Assembly: GCA_902773365.1 (NCBI GenBank)
Contig: CACYEG010000068.1
Coordinates: 1-20,815, forward strand
Direction: 5' to 3'
DNA from: an uncultured Erysipelotrichaceae bacterium
Lineage (GTDB): Bacteria > Bacillota_I > Bacilli_A > RF39 > UBA660
DNA: 20,815 bases
In this document: one piece after another, positions 1 to 7,902 of the stretch
Position numbering within the stretch: the first letter of the stretch is position 1
How the letters are laid out: every line of letters begins with the position of its first letter
Notes under the pieces: generated by a model
Seen by the model: the letters and a program-made list of their open reading frames with translations, nothing else
Told to the model about the DNA's origin: nothing
Database searches by the model: none
Made by a program: the position numbers and the translations under genes

Positions 1-150
1 ATTGGTACAATTCTTAATATTTTTACATCTAAATGGGGATTTATGTTTATGGTAATACTTCCTACATTATTTGCAATAATCTATGAAATCATGATGATTT
101 TTGATACTGCACAAAAAACTAAAACTGAAAAAAAAGTTAACCAGGAATAA
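1..150 (+). CDS. SipW-type signal peptidase I, C-terminal fragment (5' end outside window)
   Basis: The first frame is open from base 1 and reads 49 residues to TAA at 148-150. The peptide begins IGTILNIFTSKWGFMFMV, continues as a hydrophobic segment with LPTLFAIIYE, and ends in a short lysine-rich tail. A short soluble stretch, then one membrane segment with a Pro and a Glu at its ends, then a charged tail, is how SipW/ER-type signal peptidases finish. No catalytic residue lies inside the window, so the family call rests on this tail and on the neighbours: a TasA-like gene starts one base after the stop, and two further signal peptidases lie downstream. It would remove signal peptides outside the membrane. 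It is most likely co-transcribed with everything down to about 7902. It could instead be another two-pass membrane protein. Confidence 0.6.
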   Translation: MGTILNIFTSKWGFMFMVILPTLFAIIYEIMMIFDTAQKTKTEKKVNQE

Positions 151-151
151 T

Positions 152-709
152 ATGAAAAGAAGAATAGTATTTATTGCTGTTTTTATGCTCTGTATTACGA
201 TGATATTTATTGTTAAATCGTATGCTTTATTTGAAACGAACGGAGAAGCAACAAACGAATTAGCAATTGGAAAATGGACAATTTACATTAATGATGCTAA
301 TGTAACATTTAGCGATACAATAGACCTTAATTATTTTACTTATCATGAAAACGATCATGTTAGGCCAGGATATTTAGCTCCTGGAACAGGTGGGGATTTT
401 TCCATTATATTAGATGCTCGTGATACGGAAGTCTCAATGATATGCAACTTAGAAATGGACGATGAAGAATTAGATGATCATCCTAATATGTGGGTAGATA
501 TTAAGGATGCTTCAAAAACTAATTTACTTGATGATGAAAAAAATTATCAAGTTATAATAAATCACGACGATACAGTAAAATATAGTCATATTACATATGA
601 ATTACATTGGACTAATAATCAAGTTAATGATGAGGCTGATACTCATCTAATAGGCCAAAATATTAATATAAATTTTGATGTTCATTGTGAACAGTACTTA
701 GGAGAATAA
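152..709 (+). CDS. TasA/camelysin-like exported protein
   Basis: This is a 185-residue protein with an N-terminal signal/anchor (basic MKRR, hydrophobic residues 5-20) and a SipW-style cleavage region, KSYALFETNGEA. The predicted cut follows Ala and leaves an aromatic residue near the new N-terminus. The mature part is acidic and probably beta-rich, with the motif AIGKWTIYIND near its start. The convergent gene at 7895-8494 has the same motif as IAKWVFSIND, so the two are likely paralogues. Two Cys (ICNLE and VHCEQY) could form a disulphide. An upstream in-frame ATG at 101 would add 17 residues but lies inside the preceding gene and would put charged residues ahead of the signal peptide. ATG 152, one base after the upstream stop, is therefore preferred. 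Family members are fibre subunits or fibre-associated proteins (TasA, TapA, camelysin). Its exact role here is unknown. Confidence 0.7.
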   Translation: MKRRIVFIAVFMLCITMIFIVKSYALFETNGEATNELAIGKWTIYINDANVTFSDTIDLNYFTYHENDHVRPGYLAPGTGGDFSIILDARDTEVSMICNLEMDDEELDDHPNMWVDIKDASKTNLLDDEKNYQVIINHDDTVKYSHITYELHWTNNQVNDEADTHLIGQNININFDVHCEQYLGE

Positions 710-730
710 AAGAGAATAGAGAGGTGACTT

Positions 731-1570
731 ATGAAATATTTAAAAAAAGCAGTAAAGCTGGCAATAAATGCACTTACATGTATTTTATTAGCAGCTTTAG
801 TGTTAATTATTTATGGTAAATTAACAGTCACATTCTCTAATAAATTATATCCAAATTATTTTGGATATACTGCTTTTGAAGTAGCTAGCGGCTCAATGAA
901 ACCAACGTTAGATATAAATGATGTTATTATTATTAAAATAGGAAATGAAAATATTAAAAAGGATGACATTATTGCTTTCGAATACGAAAACTCTATTATT
1001 ACGCACCGTGTAGTATTTATTGATGGTGACAGTATTGTAGTTAAAGGTGATAATAATAATACTGTAGATAAACCTATTAAAAAAGAACAAATAATTGGGG
1101 TAATGGTTAAAAAATATTCTCATCTTGGGTTATGGAAAAAAGTCATAATGGAGCCTAAAACATTAATTGCTTTGTTTATTACTCTTATCCTGTTTGATTT
1201 TGCCTTGTCATATAACAAGCAGGATGTTAAAAATGATAAAAAGAAGAAAAAATTGAATAAAAGTGATACAGAAATTATAATTACCGAAGTGGATCCTTTA
1301 AAGGAAAATATGACATTTAAGGAGCCAGAAAAATTATTAGAACTAACAAGAAAAATCGATATAGAAGAAATAAACAAATTAATTGAAGATCCTGGCGTTA
1401 AACTTAATAAAAGTGAATTAAATAATATAAAAAATGAAATTAAAAAAATAGAAGATGAAAATACTGAGGATTTAACCGCATTATCAAAGAAAGAAAGAAA
1501 TTTTATAGATTATACGATAAGATTAGATTTAAACGAAATAAGAAAGCAAATAGATTCGAAAATAAAATAG
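731..1570 (+). CDS. SipW/ER-type signal peptidase I with long cytosolic C-terminal extension
   Basis: This 279-residue membrane serine peptidase should cut signal peptides of exported proteins. An N-terminal membrane segment spans about 11-29. The catalytic box ASGSMKPTL places the nucleophile at Ser55. The second box is THRVV with His92, where bacterial LepB enzymes have Lys, so this is the Ser-His ER/archaeal/SipW type. A KGDNNNTVD box (105-113) supplies the conserved Asp residues. A second membrane segment lies at about 143-160. The residues after about 162 are unusual: roughly 115 highly charged, mostly helical residues that should face the cytosol, where most SipW proteins end within about 20-40. 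The Shine-Dalgarno site is AGGTGA just upstream of ATG 731, and the stop is 11 bases before the next TasA-like gene. Its likely substrates are the surrounding TasA-like proteins. Confidence 0.9.
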   Translation: MKYLKKAVKLAINALTCILLAALVLIIYGKLTVTFSNKLYPNYFGYTAFEVASGSMKPTLDINDVIIIKIGNENIKKDDIIAFEYENSIITHRVVFIDGDSIVVKGDNNNTVDKPIKKEQIIGVMVKKYSHLGLWKKVIMEPKTLIALFITLILFDFALSYNKQDVKNDKKKKKLNKSDTEIIITEVDPLKENMTFKEPEKLLELTRKIDIEEINKLIEDPGVKLNKSELNNIKNEIKKIEDENTEDLTALSKKERNFIDYTIRLDLNEIRKQIDSKIK

Positions 1571-1581
1571 GAGTTTATAAC

Positions 1582-2184
1582 ATGAAGGGACTAAAGAAAT
1601 TATTCAGCAATATTAATTTAAAAGAATTTAAACACTATATAATTATTAGTATTATTTTTATTGTTGTAGTAATTTTGATTGGTTCATACAATTTTATTCA
1701 AGCTCGATACGAAACAAGCGTTACCGCCACGACGAGTCCAAATATTGCATTTTTCATTGTAGATGTCGGCAGCCAAACCGGTCAGATAGAATTGGAAAAT
1801 ATTGTTCCAAGAAAAACTCCGTATATTTATCGTTTTAGTGTTTCAAATTTTAATAGAGAAAAGCATGCAGATGTCGACTTATTATATACCATCGAGGTTA
1901 TCACAACAACAAATTTACCACTAGAGTATTCAATATATTCAAGAGATGACTTTAGAGAAAACATTATCGATCAGGATACTATATCTACAAATGAAGATGG
2001 TGTATATTTAAGGCATTTAACGATGAATAACATAAATTCGATGTCATACCAGGATGATGTGACAAATTATTACTACTTGTCTGTTTATTTTTCAGAAGAT
2101 TACATTAATAATTGGGAAACATTTCCAGGCACATTAGAATTAGTAGATATTAAAATAAATGCAGAGCAGGATGTGGGAAGATGA
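1582..2184 (+). CDS. TasA/camelysin-like exported protein
   Basis: This is a 200-residue protein. A basic start is followed by a strong hydrophobic segment (about 19-37), then IQARYETSVTATTSPNIAFF, which matches the SipW-substrate pattern of A-x-aromatic followed by Thr/Ser and an Ala-Phe-aromatic strand. The rest looks beta-rich (FSVSNFNREKHADVDLLYTIEV) and resembles the Ig-like fold of TasA-type subunits. It has no Cys and no C-terminal anchor. AGGAG at 1569-1573 lies ahead of ATG 1582, and the stop TGA overlaps the ATG of the next gene as ATGA, which indicates translational coupling. The likely role is a secreted or membrane-tethered component of a surface fibre processed by one of the neighbouring signal peptidases. 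Family membership is inferred from architecture and context, not from a catalytic motif. Confidence 0.65.
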   Translation: MKGLKKLFSNINLKEFKHYIIISIIFIVVVILIGSYNFIQARYETSVTATTSPNIAFFIVDVGSQTGQIELENIVPRKTPYIYRFSVSNFNREKHADVDLLYTIEVITTTNLPLEYSIYSRDDFRENIIDQDTISTNEDGVYLRHLTMNNINSMSYQDDVTNYYYLSVYFSEDYINNWETFPGTLELVDIKINAEQDVGR

Positions 2185-3089
2185 AAAAAAGAAAATACAT
2201 AATAACTGCTGGAATTCTATTAATAATTGTGTTCGTAGGTGTAACATTAGCAAAATATATAACAGAGGATTATCATGGATACTATATTAGCGCTAAGGAT
2301 TTTCCATTCACAAGTAATATTTTAAGTACTAATCATTATAATACACACATAATTGATAACTGGTCAGGAGTTGAATCGTTTGATATTACTTTTGATCTTT
2401 CTACTAAAAAAAATAATTTATACTATGCCGATTATGATGTCCCATATTTAGTATTTTATGATTGCCCCGAAACTGTAACTTGTAGTCTATCTAAAACATC
2501 TGGAATTATATATGCATCAAATCCAACTCATACTGATACAGTTACTCTTCATGTTCAACCATTGCAAAACTTTAGTGCTGGCGAGTTTTTAACGTTTTCC
2601 GTTTCTGCAAATAGTACAGCTCCTTATGAAAAACGACTTTCAGCAACTTTTAGTTACTTTGTCGAAGACAATAGCATTTCATATACTGTAACCGATTATG
2701 GGCCTGTTTATGCAAAACTTACTATAACCAACGCTATAAGTTATTATACTGTGAATAGTGCATTTGGTGATTATAGCCAAAATGATAGAATAGATATAGA
2801 AGAATATAATAAGTTGACCCAAGCAGAAAAGGAAAACTGTATTGGTCAGTGGGTAAATATTTCTTTTGACCCAAACGATTTATTAATAGATACAACAGAT
2901 AGCATCATTAAAGATGATAATTATACGACTACACTTATTAGTAATATTCCTTATATCAATAATATCACGACCGAAATCAAACCGATGAGCGCAATAGAAA
3001 TTAAATTTTATAAAACAGATCCGACAATTAATTATAATAGTTATGCAAGCGGTAATCCGGCAATAACAGTTACGCAAGTAAATAGATAA
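2181..3089 (+). CDS. Exported beta-rich protein, SipW-substrate type signal
   Basis: This is a 302-residue protein with a classical signal region: basic MKKRKY, hydrophobic residues 8-22, then TLAKYITEDYHG. The ISAKDFPFTSNIL segment that follows resembles the first strand of TasA-like exported proteins. The mature part is rich in Thr, Ser, Tyr and Asn and probably consists of two or more beta domains. Cys pairs lie close together in YDCPETVTCSLS, suggesting a disulphide-bonded loop, with one more Cys in ENCIGQW. The C-terminus (NPAITVTQVNR) has no LPXTG or membrane segment. Translation is coupled to the upstream gene through an ATGA overlap at 2181-2184. It is larger than its TasA-like neighbours and may be an anchor, tip or accessory subunit. 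I do not recognise a specific family beyond the signal type. Confidence 0.6.
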   Translation: MKKRKYIITAGILLIIVFVGVTLAKYITEDYHGYYISAKDFPFTSNILSTNHYNTHIIDNWSGVESFDITFDLSTKKNNLYYADYDVPYLVFYDCPETVTCSLSKTSGIIYASNPTHTDTVTLHVQPLQNFSAGEFLTFSVSANSTAPYEKRLSATFSYFVEDNSISYTVTDYGPVYAKLTITNAISYYTVNSAFGDYSQNDRIDIEEYNKLTQAEKENCIGQWVNISFDPNDLLIDTTDSIIKDDNYTTTLISNIPYINNITTEIKPMSAIEIKFYKTDPTINYNSYASGNPAITVTQVNR

Positions 3090-3103
3090 TAAGGGAGGAA
3101 AAA

Positions 3104-4081
3104 ATGAGTACGAATATCATAAAAGAGTATCTAGAATACTTAAAGAAAAGTTATTTATCATTTTTTAAAATAATGTTAAAGCATAATTATTCTAAAGAAG
3201 TATGTTCTATTTTCCTTGAAAGATATTTTATGGTAAGGTACTATGATGAAACAAATTATTCAAAAATTAAGGACTTTACCGATCGATTAAATAGAGAGCT
3301 AATTGACGTTTTAAATAGCTTTGATGAAAATGTCAATAGAAATATTTTAAAAAATATTGTTGCACTTTTTGGCTATATTTTATATTTTGACGATATTTGC
3401 CCTATTGAAAAAGAGGGAGAATTAATCGAATATATTTCCAATAGTGACTTAATAAAAATTGATGATAGAGAACATCTAGCTGAAAAATTAAGAACATGGT
3501 ATGTTGGCTTTAAGTGTGATAAATCAACATTTGAAGAAGCACTCGTAACAAGAGATTTTAATATTATTGAAAAAAGATTATATAGAAGCCTTTACTGTAT
3601 CAACTTGAAACATAACGTAAAAATATCGTACTTGTATAGCGAATCTGCAATAGAAAAGGTGTATAATGGTGGTATAATTAATGAGGATAAATCATTCATT
3701 ACATACATTTTGACATCGAATTTAGTTTTAAATAACGCAATTTCCTTAGATTTTACAAAAAAATTTGTTGTTGATTTGCCTTCAACGATTTTTGAAAAAG
3801 AAAAAAAATTAGAAAGATTAATTAATATTTTAGATTCTACTCTTGCAAAGAAGCATATATTTATGAGATTATTATATAGTGACTATATAAAATATAAAGT
3901 TCTTATTGACAAGTATTTGGCTGAAGGTTTTTCTTTTATTCTTGAACTTGATTCAGCTTTCGAAGGAAATACTATGGAATTAATTTTATTCCAATATATA
4001 ATAGTTCATAAAGGTTCAGAAGAATTTGAAGAACTAATGAAAAAAAAGGAACATATTAGATCAAAAATAATAAGTATTTAG
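3104..4081 (+). CDS. Hypothetical helical cytosolic protein linked to AAA+ module
   Basis: I do not recognise this 325-residue protein. It has no signal peptide or clear membrane segment and appears almost entirely alpha-helical, with many Lys, Glu, Ile and Tyr residues. Examples are the N-terminal EYLEYLKKSYLSFFKIML, the central KKFVVDLPSTIFEKEKKLER, and a C-terminal charged helix ending in KKKEHIRSKIISI. No nuclease, ATPase or DNA-binding motif is visible. A GGAGG site precedes ATG 3104, and the stop is 9 bases from the start of the McrB-like ATPase, so the two are probably made together. The sharp change here from exported proteins to cytosolic ones marks the start of a three-gene intracellular module (3104-6729). 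It may be an adaptor or regulatory subunit for the ATPase; that is inferred from position only. Confidence 0.75.
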   Translation: MSTNIIKEYLEYLKKSYLSFFKIMLKHNYSKEVCSIFLERYFMVRYYDETNYSKIKDFTDRLNRELIDVLNSFDENVNRNILKNIVALFGYILYFDDICPIEKEGELIEYISNSDLIKIDDREHLAEKLRTWYVGFKCDKSTFEEALVTRDFNIIEKRLYRSLYCINLKHNVKISYLYSESAIEKVYNGGIINEDKSFITYILTSNLVLNNAISLDFTKKFVVDLPSTIFEKEKKLERLINILDSTLAKKHIFMRLLYSDYIKYKVLIDKYLAEGFSFILELDSAFEGNTMELILFQYIIVHKGSEEFEELMKKKEHIRSKIISI

Positions 4082-4090
4082 GAGGTAACT

Positions 4091-5614
4091 ATGGATACAT
4101 TTCTAAGATTTTTATACGAATTTTTATCCCAAATATTTAATGGGATAAAATATATATTTAATGGTATTATTAAAGGATTTAAATCAGCATTTAATATACC
4201 AGAATATGTTCGTATTGTTGGAGACTATAAAAATGATTTTTCTATTCCTGAGTGGCTGCTTGTTGGAATAGCTATTCTTGTCACCTTAGCATTTTTATCT
4301 CTAATAGTTCTTGGAATATACTTTCTAATAAGAAAATACATTAGAATAAGAAAATCTTTAGTTGAACAAGAATCATTACTTGAAGAAGTTGGCACACTAA
4401 ATAATGAAGTTGCTAAACTTATGAAAGAAAAAGAAACTATACTTGCGATGAAAGTTTCTAAATTGGGATTGAAACCTGATGAATCAGATGTAGAAGAAAC
4501 GACATCTGAAGATGAATCAGTCGATCCGAATACTGAAATCAGATTTCCTAAGCTTACTGATGTTGACTACAAATTTAAAGATTACAAAATACAGAACTAT
4601 GGGAATACATTTGAGTTACCAGAATTAGTTGAGCTTTTTAGAAATTTTGCTGCAAGTCAATTGCGTCTTTACTATACAACAGATATGATTAGGTTGTTTG
4701 TATCAGCTCTTGCATCTACTAAGTTAGTTATATTACAAGGTATTTCTGGTACTGGTAAAACATCTTTAGCGTATGCTTGGGGAAAATTTTTAAAGCACGA
4801 CTCTTGTATTGCTTCAGTACAACCATCATGGCGTGATAGGACAGAACTCTTTGGTTACTTTAATGAATTTACAAAAAGATTTAATGAAACAGAAGTTTTA
4901 AAAGAAATGTATGTTGCCAGTTATACTGATGACATTTACACTGTAATATTAGATGAGATGAATATATCACGTGTCGAGTATTATTTCGCTGAGATGCTAT
5001 CAATTTTGGAGATGCCAGATAAAAACGAGTGGATAGTCGAAATCGTACCGAGTGCTTGGAAAAATGACCCAATTCACTTAAAAGAAGGAAAATTGCAGAT
5101 ACCAGCTAATGTATGGTATATCGGTACAATAAATAACGATGACTCAACGTTCATGGTTACAGATAAGGTTTATGACCGTGCTATGCCAATAGATATTAAC
5201 GACAAAGGTACTGTATTTGAACCGATCGATACCCCTAGTCAGGACATTAATTATTCATACTTAGATAAATTGTTCCAAGATGCAATTGCCAATAATCAAA
5301 TACATGAAGATAATTTAAAAAAGATAGAAGAAATGGATGATTATGTTATTAAACATTTCCGTATTGCATTTGGTAACAGAATTGTTGCGCATATGAAAAA
5401 ATTTGTTCCAGTATTTGTCGCATGTGGTGGTGATGAGATTAGGGGAATAGATTACTTTATTGCGCGTAAAATTTTAAGAAAATTTGAACAATTAAATATC
5501 GCTTACATTAGAGATGAAATAGACGGCTTTGTAAAATTCTTAAATGATACCTTTGGGGAAAATAAAATGTCAGAATGTATTGAATATTTATTAAGGCTTA
5601 AGAAAATGGCATAG
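4091..5614 (+). CDS. Membrane-anchored McrB-like AAA+ ATPase
   Basis: This 507-residue protein starts with an amphipathic segment (1-35), then one strong membrane span (about 55-81), a charged coiled-coil-like stretch (about 86-120) and an acidic linker (128-150). The AAA+ domain follows. Walker A is GISGTGKTS (217-225, Lys223), Walker B is TVILDEMN (Asp288, Glu289), the sensor-1 region is WYIGTINNDDS with Asn348/349, and a candidate arginine finger is Arg363 in DKVYDRAMPI. The VQPSWRDRTELFGYF segment after the P-loop, and the DEMN box, match the McrB/dynein-like AAA_5 group. McrB proteins normally carry N-terminal DNA-binding domains; here that place is taken by a membrane anchor. It has a strong AGGAGG site and is followed 8 bases later by a DUF2357/McrC-like partner. 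It probably forms hexamers on the inner face of the membrane. Whether it uses ATP or GTP cannot be told. Confidence 0.88.
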   Translation: MDTFLRFLYEFLSQIFNGIKYIFNGIIKGFKSAFNIPEYVRIVGDYKNDFSIPEWLLVGIAILVTLAFLSLIVLGIYFLIRKYIRIRKSLVEQESLLEEVGTLNNEVAKLMKEKETILAMKVSKLGLKPDESDVEETTSEDESVDPNTEIRFPKLTDVDYKFKDYKIQNYGNTFELPELVELFRNFAASQLRLYYTTDMIRLFVSALASTKLVILQGISGTGKTSLAYAWGKFLKHDSCIASVQPSWRDRTELFGYFNEFTKRFNETEVLKEMYVASYTDDIYTVILDEMNISRVEYYFAEMLSILEMPDKNEWIVEIVPSAWKNDPIHLKEGKLQIPANVWYIGTINNDDSTFMVTDKVYDRAMPIDINDKGTVFEPIDTPSQDINYSYLDKLFQDAIANNQIHEDNLKKIEEMDDYVIKHFRIAFGNRIVAHMKKFVPVFVACGGDEIRGIDYFIARKILRKFEQLNIAYIRDEIDGFVKFLNDTFGENKMSECIEYLLRLKKMA

Positions 5615-5622
5615 GTGACATT

Positions 5623-6729
5623 ATGAGCGAATTAAAAATAATAAATTTATTGAGAGAATCAAATGATGGTGATATTACAAAATTTAATAATAATACTCGC
5701 TCAAGTTTAGCTATTTCTACTGATTTAAATAAAGTTGAAGTTGATTTTGAATGGTTAGATATTATGGAAGATACAATTCATTATATAGATAATATACTAA
5801 GAAATCCTAATCGATTCATCATAAACGAGGAAGAAATTGTTAAAATAGAATTGGCTAGGCGTACAACTGTCGAGAGTATTAAACATTTAGCAAGGCATAC
5901 AAATTTTATTCAAAAAATTGAGGATAATGGGGATGTTAAACCATCTAAAATTTTAAACACCAATAAAGATGAAAGTTATGATACATATGAAAATAGATTA
6001 ATCTATACTTTAATAAACAATATGAGAAACTTTGTTGAAATAAAAAAGAAAAGTATAATTACCGAATCGAGTTTAAAGGATGTTAAAAAAGCCAAATATA
6101 CAGCGAAAAGTAATGTTGGGAAAGAACAAGTATTTATTGAGCTCAACTATACTTCAAGTTTAATTGACAAAAAGGGGGCTGGAGGAGAAATGTCAGTCGA
6201 GGAGCGAATTAAGCGACTTGATGATGACATTACTATGCTATCTAATACAGAAGTGTATAAAACTTTAAAGAAAATGCACGTAGCAAGAGTTATTCCTCCA
6301 ATAAAAAAGACAAATGTAATATTAAAGAATACAAACTTTCAGTATGCAATGCGACTTTGGGATTACTTGCAAAATCACGTTGCTGATGACACTAAAAGCG
6401 TTAAATCCAAGAAAAATTACGAGGATAATGGTATATTAAAAGAATATTTAAATAATACTTTTTTAATGGATTATTTGGCAATTAGTACCTTAAGTGAAAA
6501 AACAACAAAGGAAAATGAAAGAGAAGTAATTAGTGAAATTACTGACAATTTAATACAGAGAATAGTCGAATTAAATTTGGATATGCCATTAACTACTTTA
6601 CAAGAAAGAATTGGTGATAAAATTGCAATCATCAAAACCAAAAGAGAAGCAAGTATCAGCGAAATACAAAATACTTTCGAAAAACGCATAAAAGCTTTTT
6701 TAGAGCAAATAGAAAATACAAGATTATAG
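5623..6729 (+). CDS. DUF2357/McrC-like partner protein, nuclease domain not seen
   Basis: This 368-residue cytosolic, mostly helical protein is encoded directly after the McrB-like ATPase (8-base gap, AGGTGA site). The segment ESYDTYENRLIYTLINNM (117-134) fits the conserved 'E..ENR' helix of DUF2357 proteins, which are McrC-like partners of McrB-type ATPases, and the upstream LARRTTVESIKHLARHT helix also fits. In that family a PD-(D/E)XK endonuclease normally follows. Here the C-terminal half (about 180-368) is Lys/Glu-rich and helical, and I find no D-(x)n-(D/E)-x-K core, so the protein may be an activator or adaptor without nuclease activity. It probably stimulates or positions the AAA+ ring, as McrC does for McrB. 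The family call is by eye and moderately sure; the absence of a nuclease is a stronger impression but needs a profile search. Confidence 0.6.
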   Translation: MSELKIINLLRESNDGDITKFNNNTRSSLAISTDLNKVEVDFEWLDIMEDTIHYIDNILRNPNRFIINEEEIVKIELARRTTVESIKHLARHTNFIQKIEDNGDVKPSKILNTNKDESYDTYENRLIYTLINNMRNFVEIKKKSIITESSLKDVKKAKYTAKSNVGKEQVFIELNYTSSLIDKKGAGGEMSVEERIKRLDDDITMLSNTEVYKTLKKMHVARVIPPIKKTNVILKNTNFQYAMRLWDYLQNHVADDTKSVKSKKNYEDNGILKEYLNNTFLMDYLAISTLSEKTTKENEREVISEITDNLIQRIVELNLDMPLTTLQERIGDKIAIIKTKREASISEIQNTFEKRIKAFLEQIENTRL

Positions 6730-6739
6730 AGGAGGCTAT

Positions 6740-7276
6740 ATGAAAAAAACATTTAAAGTAATTAGATGGATTTTAACGTGCATCTTGGTATTTATTTTAG
6801 TATTAACTATTTTACAAAAAGTTACAAATAATAAAATTGCTTTAGGAAACGTTTATATTTTTCAAGTTGTTTCAGAAAGCATGCTTCCAAAATATCGTGC
6901 GGGAGACGTCATAGTTGTTAAAAAACAAGCGGCTAATACGCTTAAAATTGGCGACGATATTACATATTTAGGAGAAAAAAACGAATTGAAAGGGTTAACA
7001 ATAACACACAGAATAATTAATATTAGAAAAGAAAAAGAAAAGTATTTTTTTACAACCAAAGGAACTGCAAATGAATTTGAAGATCCAGAAATAATTGAAG
7101 ATAATGTTTATGGCAAAGTTATATATCACACGGTATTATTTAGTCTGATTGGTCGTGCTATGACAAATACTATATTATATTATTTGATATTTGTAATAGT
7201 CGGTGTAAGCTTTGCGTATGAAATTTTAAATCCAATAATTAATAAAAATGATACGGATGAAGAGGACAATGAATAA
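6740..7276 (+). CDS. SipW/ER-type signal peptidase I
   Basis: This 178-residue signal peptidase is preceded by a strong GAGGAGG site and has membrane segments at about 10-26 and 137-157. The nucleophile is Ser47 in VVSESMLPKY and the general base is His90 in ITHRII, giving the Ser-His type typical of SipW. The third box reads KGTANEFED (107-115): the Asp usually found after KG is Thr109, but Asp115 aligns with Asp113 of the upstream signal peptidase (KGDNNNTVD) and may act as the third catalytic residue. The tail after the second membrane span is short (about 20 residues), unlike the 731-1570 protein. Its stop overlaps the start of the following TasA-like gene by one base (TAATG). That close coupling suggests the next protein is its substrate, as with sipW and tasA in Bacillus. 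Confidence 0.9.
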   Translation: MKKTFKVIRWILTCILVFILVLTILQKVTNNKIALGNVYIFQVVSESMLPKYRAGDVIVVKKQAANTLKIGDDITYLGEKNELKGLTITHRIINIRKEKEKYFFTTKGTANEFEDPEIIEDNVYGKVIYHTVLFSLIGRAMTNTILYYLIFVIVGVSFAYEILNPIINKNDTDEEDNE

Positions 7277-7902
7277 TGGCTAAGCCAAGTAAAAAAAAGA
7301 ATATAAAACTTTTTAGGTTGCTTGTTTTAGTTGTATTAATATCAGCAAATACTTTCGCCTGGTTTATATATGCAACAAAGATTGATGGTTCAGTTTCAGT
7401 TCACGTTAAAGGATGGGACGTATTATTTGAAGCAGGTGAAAACGAAGTAACTAATATTATTAATGTCAATGTAGATAGCTTATATCCCGGCATGAATGAT
7501 TATCACTATGAAATTAAAGCCTATAATCGAAGCGAAGTGTCCGCTTCTCTCTCATACGAAATATTGGAAGTTAGATTATTAAACAATACCTATATATCAG
7601 AGGAAGGAAGAACATATTATAATCAAACTATACAGCCGACCGATATGACAAGTGTAGAGTTAGAAAATGCCTTATTAAATGACTATCCATTTTCTTTAGA
7701 AATTAGTAAATCTAATACTAATATTCAAGCAGGAAATGGGATTGAAAAGGTAAATTTCGACTTAGTTTGGCCTTACGAGAATAATAACGATGAAATAGAT
7801 ACCGAGTGGGGAATAAATGCTAGTAACTATAAAAAAAGCAATCCTAGTAGTCCTACGATTGCAATCAAAATCAAAATAATAATTACACAGAATCCTAGTT
7901 AG
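7276..7902 (+). CDS. TasA-like exported protein, last gene of the operon
   Basis: This 208-residue protein has a lysine-rich start (KPSKKKN), a hydrophobic segment (about 13-29) and a SipW-type cleavage region, ANTFAWFIYATKIDGS. The AWF motif after the cleavage Ala, and the following VSVHVKGWDV strand, match STYAWFTAN..IDVHVE of the 9439-10545 protein, so they belong to the same subgroup. The mature part is acidic with alternating polar/hydrophobic strands and ends in IKIKIIITQNPS with no anchor. Translation is coupled to the signal peptidase by a one-base overlap. The 3' end overlaps a convergent gene by 8 bases, and no Rho-independent terminator is visible, so transcripts from both strands may run into each other here. 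The likely role is a surface fibre subunit. Confidence 0.7.
   Translation: MAKPSKKKNIKLFRLLVLVVLISANTFAWFIYATKIDGSVSVHVKGWDVLFEAGENEVTNIINVNVDSLYPGMNDYHYEIKAYNRSEVSASLSYEILEVRLLNNTYISEEGRTYYNQTIQPTDMTSVELENALLNDYPFSLEISKSNTNIQAGNGIEKVNFDLVWPYENNNDEIDTEWGINASNYKKSNPSSPTIAIKIKIIITQNPS

Noticed and set aside
101..151. In-frame ATG at 101 as start of the first TasA-like gene
   Set aside because: It lies inside the preceding signal-peptidase gene, has no ribosome site and would put a charged stretch before the signal peptide. ATG 152 directly after the upstream stop fits better.
908..1377. Minus-strand ORFs inside the 731-1570 gene
   Set aside because: They are low-complexity Ile/Asn/Phe-rich mirror frames of an AT-rich real gene, without ribosome sites.
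2150..2200. Mycoplasma-type code (TGA as Trp)
   Set aside because: TGA stops at 2184, 18338 and 18462 coincide with overlapping starts of good downstream genes, and Trp is encoded by TGG throughout.
3104..6729. Ordinary McrBC restriction system
   Set aside because: I see no DNA-recognition domain in the ATPase and no nuclease core in its partner; both neighbours are surface-protein genes.
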